From contig JAIDLO010000112.1 in the NCBI GenBank assembly GCA_029050995.1, positions 1-7,989 of the forward strand: DNA of 7,989 nt, read 5' to 3'. Positions 5,784 through 7,989 of the stretch are shown piece after piece. The notes under the pieces are model-generated. The model searched no databases. It saw nothing but the letters and a program-made list of their open reading frames with translations, and had not been told where the DNA came from. Positions within the stretch are counted from its first letter, which is position 1, and each line of letters begins with the position of its first letter. Made by a program: the position numbers and the translations under genes. Origin of the DNA: Eubacterium sp. Its GTDB lineage: Bacteria; Bacillota; Clostridia; Oscillospirales; Acutalibacteraceae.

Positions 5784-5812
5784 ATTATATGCTGTTGTTT
5801 TAAAATTGTCAA
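5784..5812 (-). promoter_or_regulatory. Consensus promoter of the riboswitch-ribU transcript
   Basis: On the minus strand TTGACA (5812-5807) and TATAAT (5789-5784) are both exact consensus, with 17 bp between them. Transcription would begin near 5777, just at the P1 stem of the riboswitch. Such a strong promoter fits a transcript controlled mainly by attenuation. Confidence 0.93.
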
Positions 5813-5845
5813 TAGCAAATTATTGAAATGTTAGTTATTTATAAC

Positions 5846-5874
5846 AACGGGACGATGTGGGCATCGTCCCCTAC
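5846..5874. repeat. GTAGGG-type hairpin repeat, copy e
   Basis: A perfect 9-bp stem, GGGACGATG (5849-5857) with CATCGTCCC (5862-5870), has a TGGG loop and is followed by CTAC. On the minus strand it reads GTAGGGGACG and ends CCCGTT, matching the ends of copy c. It is the outermost unit of the cluster downstream of the phosphoesterase gene. Confidence 0.7.
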
Positions 5875-5891
5875 AGTATTTCTACCCATGA

Positions 5892-5937
5892 GCCTCCCTT
5901 GTTAAAGGGAGGGGGACCGCTTGCGGTGGAGGGATTC
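5892..5937. repeat. CTCCC-type double-hairpin repeat, copy f2
   Basis: This is the inverted relative of 2464-2513. It holds CCTCCCTT (5893-5900) with AAGGGAGG (5905-5912) around GTTA, then ACCGC (5916-5920) with GCGGT (5923-5927), and ends GGAGGGATTC. The second small stem has a different sequence from that of copy f1 but keeps its pairing. Confidence 0.75.
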
Positions 5938-5939
5938 AA

Positions 5940-5966
5940 CGGTTCGTCGAGGACGCCGAACCCTAC
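5940..5966. repeat. GTAGGG-type hairpin repeat, copy d
   Basis: The stem GGTTCG (5941-5946) pairs perfectly with CGAACC (5957-5962) around the core TCGAGGACGC, followed by CTACG. It lies seven bases from the phosphoesterase stop codon. On the minus strand the order is copy d, copy f2, copy e, the same order as copies a and f1 in the folate operon. Confidence 0.7.
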
Positions 5967-5973
5967 GAAATTC

Positions 5974-7221
5974 TTAATATTTCGGAACCCAGCTTCCCAT
6001 ATCAACCTGCTCCTTGTCTTTTGCAGGGCTGTATTTATCCTGATAATAGTTTTCAAGATGTGTGTCAAAGCTTCCGTCCGGTGCAAGATCAATAATTGTG
6101 CATCCGCGGTGTGCGCCGTAATTCATAATACCGAAATAAGCAAGGTAGTCTATGGAATAGCTGTAGGTTAAGCGGATTCCCTTGTAATCAACAGAGAAAT
6201 TGTTTAAATGGTCATGTCCGCAGAAGAAGCCCTGTGTTGAGCCAAGCTCTTTTGCAGCGTCAAAAAGTCCGCAGTTTTCTTCAGCACAGAAGATTCCGCT
6301 GTCTTTTTCGCCAACCTTTCCGTAGTAGTATTTTACATTTTCCGTGTTCTTGCTGTCGTTATCAACATATTCCTGCCATGCATCCTTGTATTCCATAAGC
6401 GGAATATGGAAAAATGCAAGAGATTTCGGCGTTTCTCCGCCGTTTTCTTCCGTTAAAGCCTTAATGGAATCCTTATACCATTGAACCTGATTATCGTGAA
6501 TTCTATCGTATTTCATAATAATACCGTCAATAATTCCCGAACCAACATAGGATTGAGAGTCCATTAAAACAAGGCTCTGCGTAATTTTACCTGCTGTGTT
6601 TTTAACATTAACGATATAGTTTCCCGAGCCGTCAACCTCTTCGGGACCTGCCTGTAAAAGACAATGCTTGAATTCTCCGCTTGTGTAAAAATCGCAGATT
6701 TCTTCTCTTGTATAATAAGAATAGCTTTCTGTATCGTGGTTACCGAAAGCAGGTGCCCAATAAACGCCAAGCTGTTCCATCAGCTGTGCAAAAAGCCTTG
6801 CGGAATTTTTATTATTGAAGGTGCCTGCCTGGAACGGAATCGGAAAAGCAATATCTCCCGAAACAATAACCAAATCAGGTTTTTCCTCCTGAATCATAGC
6901 TGCAACGGCATTTAAAGCCATTGTATCTTTTTTTATGCTCAAAAAGCCTGCGCCGATATGTATGTCCGTAAGCTGCATAACCTTGAAATTGTCATCCGTT
7001 ACGAAAGTATAATATCCGTCCTCTGCAATTTCCGGCTGAAGCTGATTTTCATAGGAAACAGGCTTTATGGATTGAACGAAATTTGTGTTTGATTTAATGC
7101 CGATCAGGCTGACACACATACAGATTAATAAAGCAAACACAATAATGCCGATAAGAGAACCGAAAGCAATAAGCAATTTTTTACCGATACTCCTCTTTTT
7201 TGTTTTTTCTTTTGTTGCCAT
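5974..7221 (-). CDS. Membrane-anchored calcineurin-like metallophosphoesterase
   Basis: The 415-residue protein has a lysine-rich N-terminus, one membrane helix (about 14-42, LLIAFGSLIGIIVFALLICMC) and an extracellular catalytic domain. The five metallophosphoesterase blocks are complete: LTDIHIG (84-90, D86 and H88), SGDIAF (121-126, D123), FGNHDT (159-164, N161 and H162), FFHIPL (270-275, H272) and CGHDHLNN (334-341, H336 and H338). The layout resembles Dcr2/purple-acid-phosphatase-like enzymes that act on phosphoesters outside the cell, but the substrate cannot be told from sequence. The ATG at 7221 has AAAGGGG (7236-7230) eight bases upstream. It follows the CDF-type gene on the same strand, with a structured 113-bp spacer between them; no clear promoter was seen. 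Family identity is secure. Confidence 0.9.
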   Translation of the reverse strand: MATKEKTKKRSIGKKLLIAFGSLIGIIVFALLICMCVSLIGIKSNTNFVQSIKPVSYENQLQPEIAEDGYYTFVTDDNFKVMQLTDIHIGAGFLSIKKDTMALNAVAAMIQEEKPDLVIVSGDIAFPIPFQAGTFNNKNSARLFAQLMEQLGVYWAPAFGNHDTESYSYYTREEICDFYTSGEFKHCLLQAGPEEVDGSGNYIVNVKNTAGKITQSLVLMDSQSYVGSGIIDGIIMKYDRIHDNQVQWYKDSIKALTEENGGETPKSLAFFHIPLMEYKDAWQEYVDNDSKNTENVKYYYGKVGEKDSGIFCAEENCGLFDAAKELGSTQGFFCGHDHLNNFSVDYKGIRLTYSYSIDYLAYFGIMNYGAHRGCTIIDLAPDGSFDTHLENYYQDKYSPAKDKEQVDMGSWVPKY

Positions 7222-7242
7222 AAATATTACCCCTTTTTACTG

Positions 7243-7293
7243 CAGTTGGCGAGATTGCGCATACTAACAATTAAGATAATTCTTCGCCAACTG
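7243..7293. repeat. 10-bp inverted repeat in the leader of the phosphoesterase gene
   Basis: CAGTTGGCGA (7243-7252) and TCGCCAACTG (7284-7293) are perfect inverted copies 31 bp apart, extendable by two pairs with a bulged base. A second small inverted repeat, AATTA with TAATT around AGA (7269-7281), sits inside. It ends nine bases from the ribosome binding site. It could be a leader RNA structure or a miniature repeat with terminal inverted repeats. Confidence 0.5.
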
Positions 7294-7306
7294 TTTATTA
7301 TTTCAA

Positions 7307-7327
7307 GCAATAATAATTTTTTATTGC
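7307..7327. repeat. AT-rich inverted repeat after the CDF-type gene
   Basis: GCAATAA (7307-7313) and TTATTGC (7321-7327) pair over 7 bp around a TAATTTT loop, eight bases after the CDF-type stop. On the minus strand it is not followed by a T-tract, so a terminator role is doubtful. Confidence 0.35.
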
Positions 7328-7334
7328 CTATATT

Positions 7335-7943
7335 TTAATCATTTACAAGAAATCTTGCCTGATGAAAAACAGATTTTGCAGCAGAAACAAGAATAATGAT
7401 ACCTATGATAATTCCGAAAACGCCGTCTATTGCATAATTCAGTTTGCTTATAAGGAAAAAGCCCATAACTGCCATTGTTGTTATGGCAAAATCAAGAAAG
7501 CTGTCTAAGATCAAAGCTTTATAAATAGGAGACGGCGATTTGCGGTTGCTTCTGATATAAACCATTGCCATAACAAGCTTTACGCAGGCTGTTAGTATAA
7601 TCAAAACTGCATATTTGAATGAATAGGAAACAAGCACGGGATACACAAATCGTTCAAGTCCTGTATAAACGCAGTAAGCGCCTGTTACGGCAACAATGCT
7701 TCCGATTACAAAGGAGCCAAGCGCCTGAACACGGGCGCTTTTTCGCTCTTTCATTTTGGATTTCAGTATAAAAATAAAAGCGAAAAGCGCAATAAGCGCA
7801 GAAAAAGTATCGCCAAGATTGTTTACGGAATCGCAGTAAATCGCAAGTGAATTTGAGCTTATGCCAACATAAAGCTTAATCAGAAAAAGCGAAAGATTAC
7901 AGGAAATTCCGAATATTGCAATTTTAATATCTCTTTTGGTCAT
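7335..7943 (-). CDS. Short CDF-family cation transporter lacking the C-terminal domain
   Basis: CDF proteins export divalent metals by antiport. This 202-residue protein has six predicted hydrophobic segments, starting with NLSLFLIKLYVGISSNSLAIYCDSVNNLGD (16-45), which matches the CDF TM1-TM2 signature. The second-helix N41xxxD45 and fifth-helix D147xxxD151 (ILDSFLD) positions correspond to the four transport-site ligands. The set N-D-D-D is that reported for manganese-type CDFs such as pneumococcal MntE. The usual HPxGHGR loop after TM2 is reduced to KSKMKERKSARVQALGS, and the ~90-residue cytoplasmic domain is absent; there is no coding remnant after the stop. The start at 7943 has GAGGA (7955-7951) seven bases upstream. 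Family is secure; metal specificity and activity are inferred. Confidence 0.85.
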   Translation of the reverse strand: MTKRDIKIAIFGISCNLSLFLIKLYVGISSNSLAIYCDSVNNLGDTFSALIALFAFIFILKSKMKERKSARVQALGSFVIGSIVAVTGAYCVYTGLERFVYPVLVSYSFKYAVLIILTACVKLVMAMVYIRSNRKSPSPIYKALILDSFLDFAITTMAVMGFFLISKLNYAIDGVFGIIIGIIILVSAAKSVFHQARFLVND

Positions 7944-7979
7944 TGAATTGTCCTCTTTTTATCAAAACCTTATTTATTC

Positions 7980-7988
7980 ATTGTAGCA
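7980..7988 (-). promoter_or_regulatory. Possible extended -10 promoter of the CDF-type gene
   Basis: On the minus strand TG-C-TACAAT (7988-7980) fits an extended -10, giving a leader of about 30 nt before the start at 7943. Any -35 lies beyond the end of the window. Confidence 0.4.
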
Positions 7989-7989
7989 T

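Noticed and set aside
5857..6171. Plus-strand open frame of 104 codons
   Set aside because: It runs through the hairpin repeats and antisense to the phosphoesterase gene, with no ribosome binding site or recognisable domain.
7243..7293. A tRNA or T-box leader
   Set aside because: No cloverleaf, anticodon arm, CCA end or T-box core sequence is present.

Overview
The window looks like a chromosomal segment of an AT-rich, low-GC Gram-positive bacterium, probably a gut-type member of the Clostridia. This is inferred from strong GGAGG-type ribosome binding sites, an FMN riboswitch ahead of a RibU-type riboflavin transporter, a class II aldolase, and dispersed GTAGGG/CTCCC hairpin repeats in the spacers. 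No mobile-element gene, CRISPR array, tRNA or rRNA was seen, and nothing here amounts to a clearly new biological system. The most unusual material is the repeat system and a few atypical proteins.

The left half (about 50-3425) is a plus-strand operon. A promoter and strong ribosome binding site precede a membrane protein with a degenerate LytR-CpsA-Psr fold. It is followed by folE (GTP cyclohydrolase I), folP (dihydropteroate synthase), folB (dihydroneopterin aldolase) and folK (HPPK), closed by a hairpin terminator. FolE makes dihydroneopterin triphosphate from GTP. FolB cleaves dihydroneopterin to 6-hydroxymethyl-dihydropterin, FolK pyrophosphorylates it, and FolP joins it to p-aminobenzoate. 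The dephosphorylation step, folC and pABA synthesis are not encoded in the window. A hairpin repeat cluster separates folP from folB.

The right half (about 3500-7989) is read on the minus strand, convergent with the folate operon. From right to left it holds a short CDF-type cation transporter without a C-terminal domain, a membrane-anchored calcineurin-like phosphoesterase, and ribU behind a consensus promoter, FMN riboswitch and attenuator-type terminator. Then come fba (fructose-bisphosphate aldolase), with its own promoter and terminator, and a 58-residue membrane peptide gene.

The spacers at 2425-2513, 3423-3500 and 5846-5966 carry seven copies of two hairpin repeat types, several starting within a few bases of a stop codon. 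The two composite clusters have the same internal order and orientation. Other unexplained structure includes a 17-bp near-palindromic motif shared by the upstream regions of fba and the small peptide gene, and a 10-bp inverted repeat in the leader of the phosphoesterase gene.
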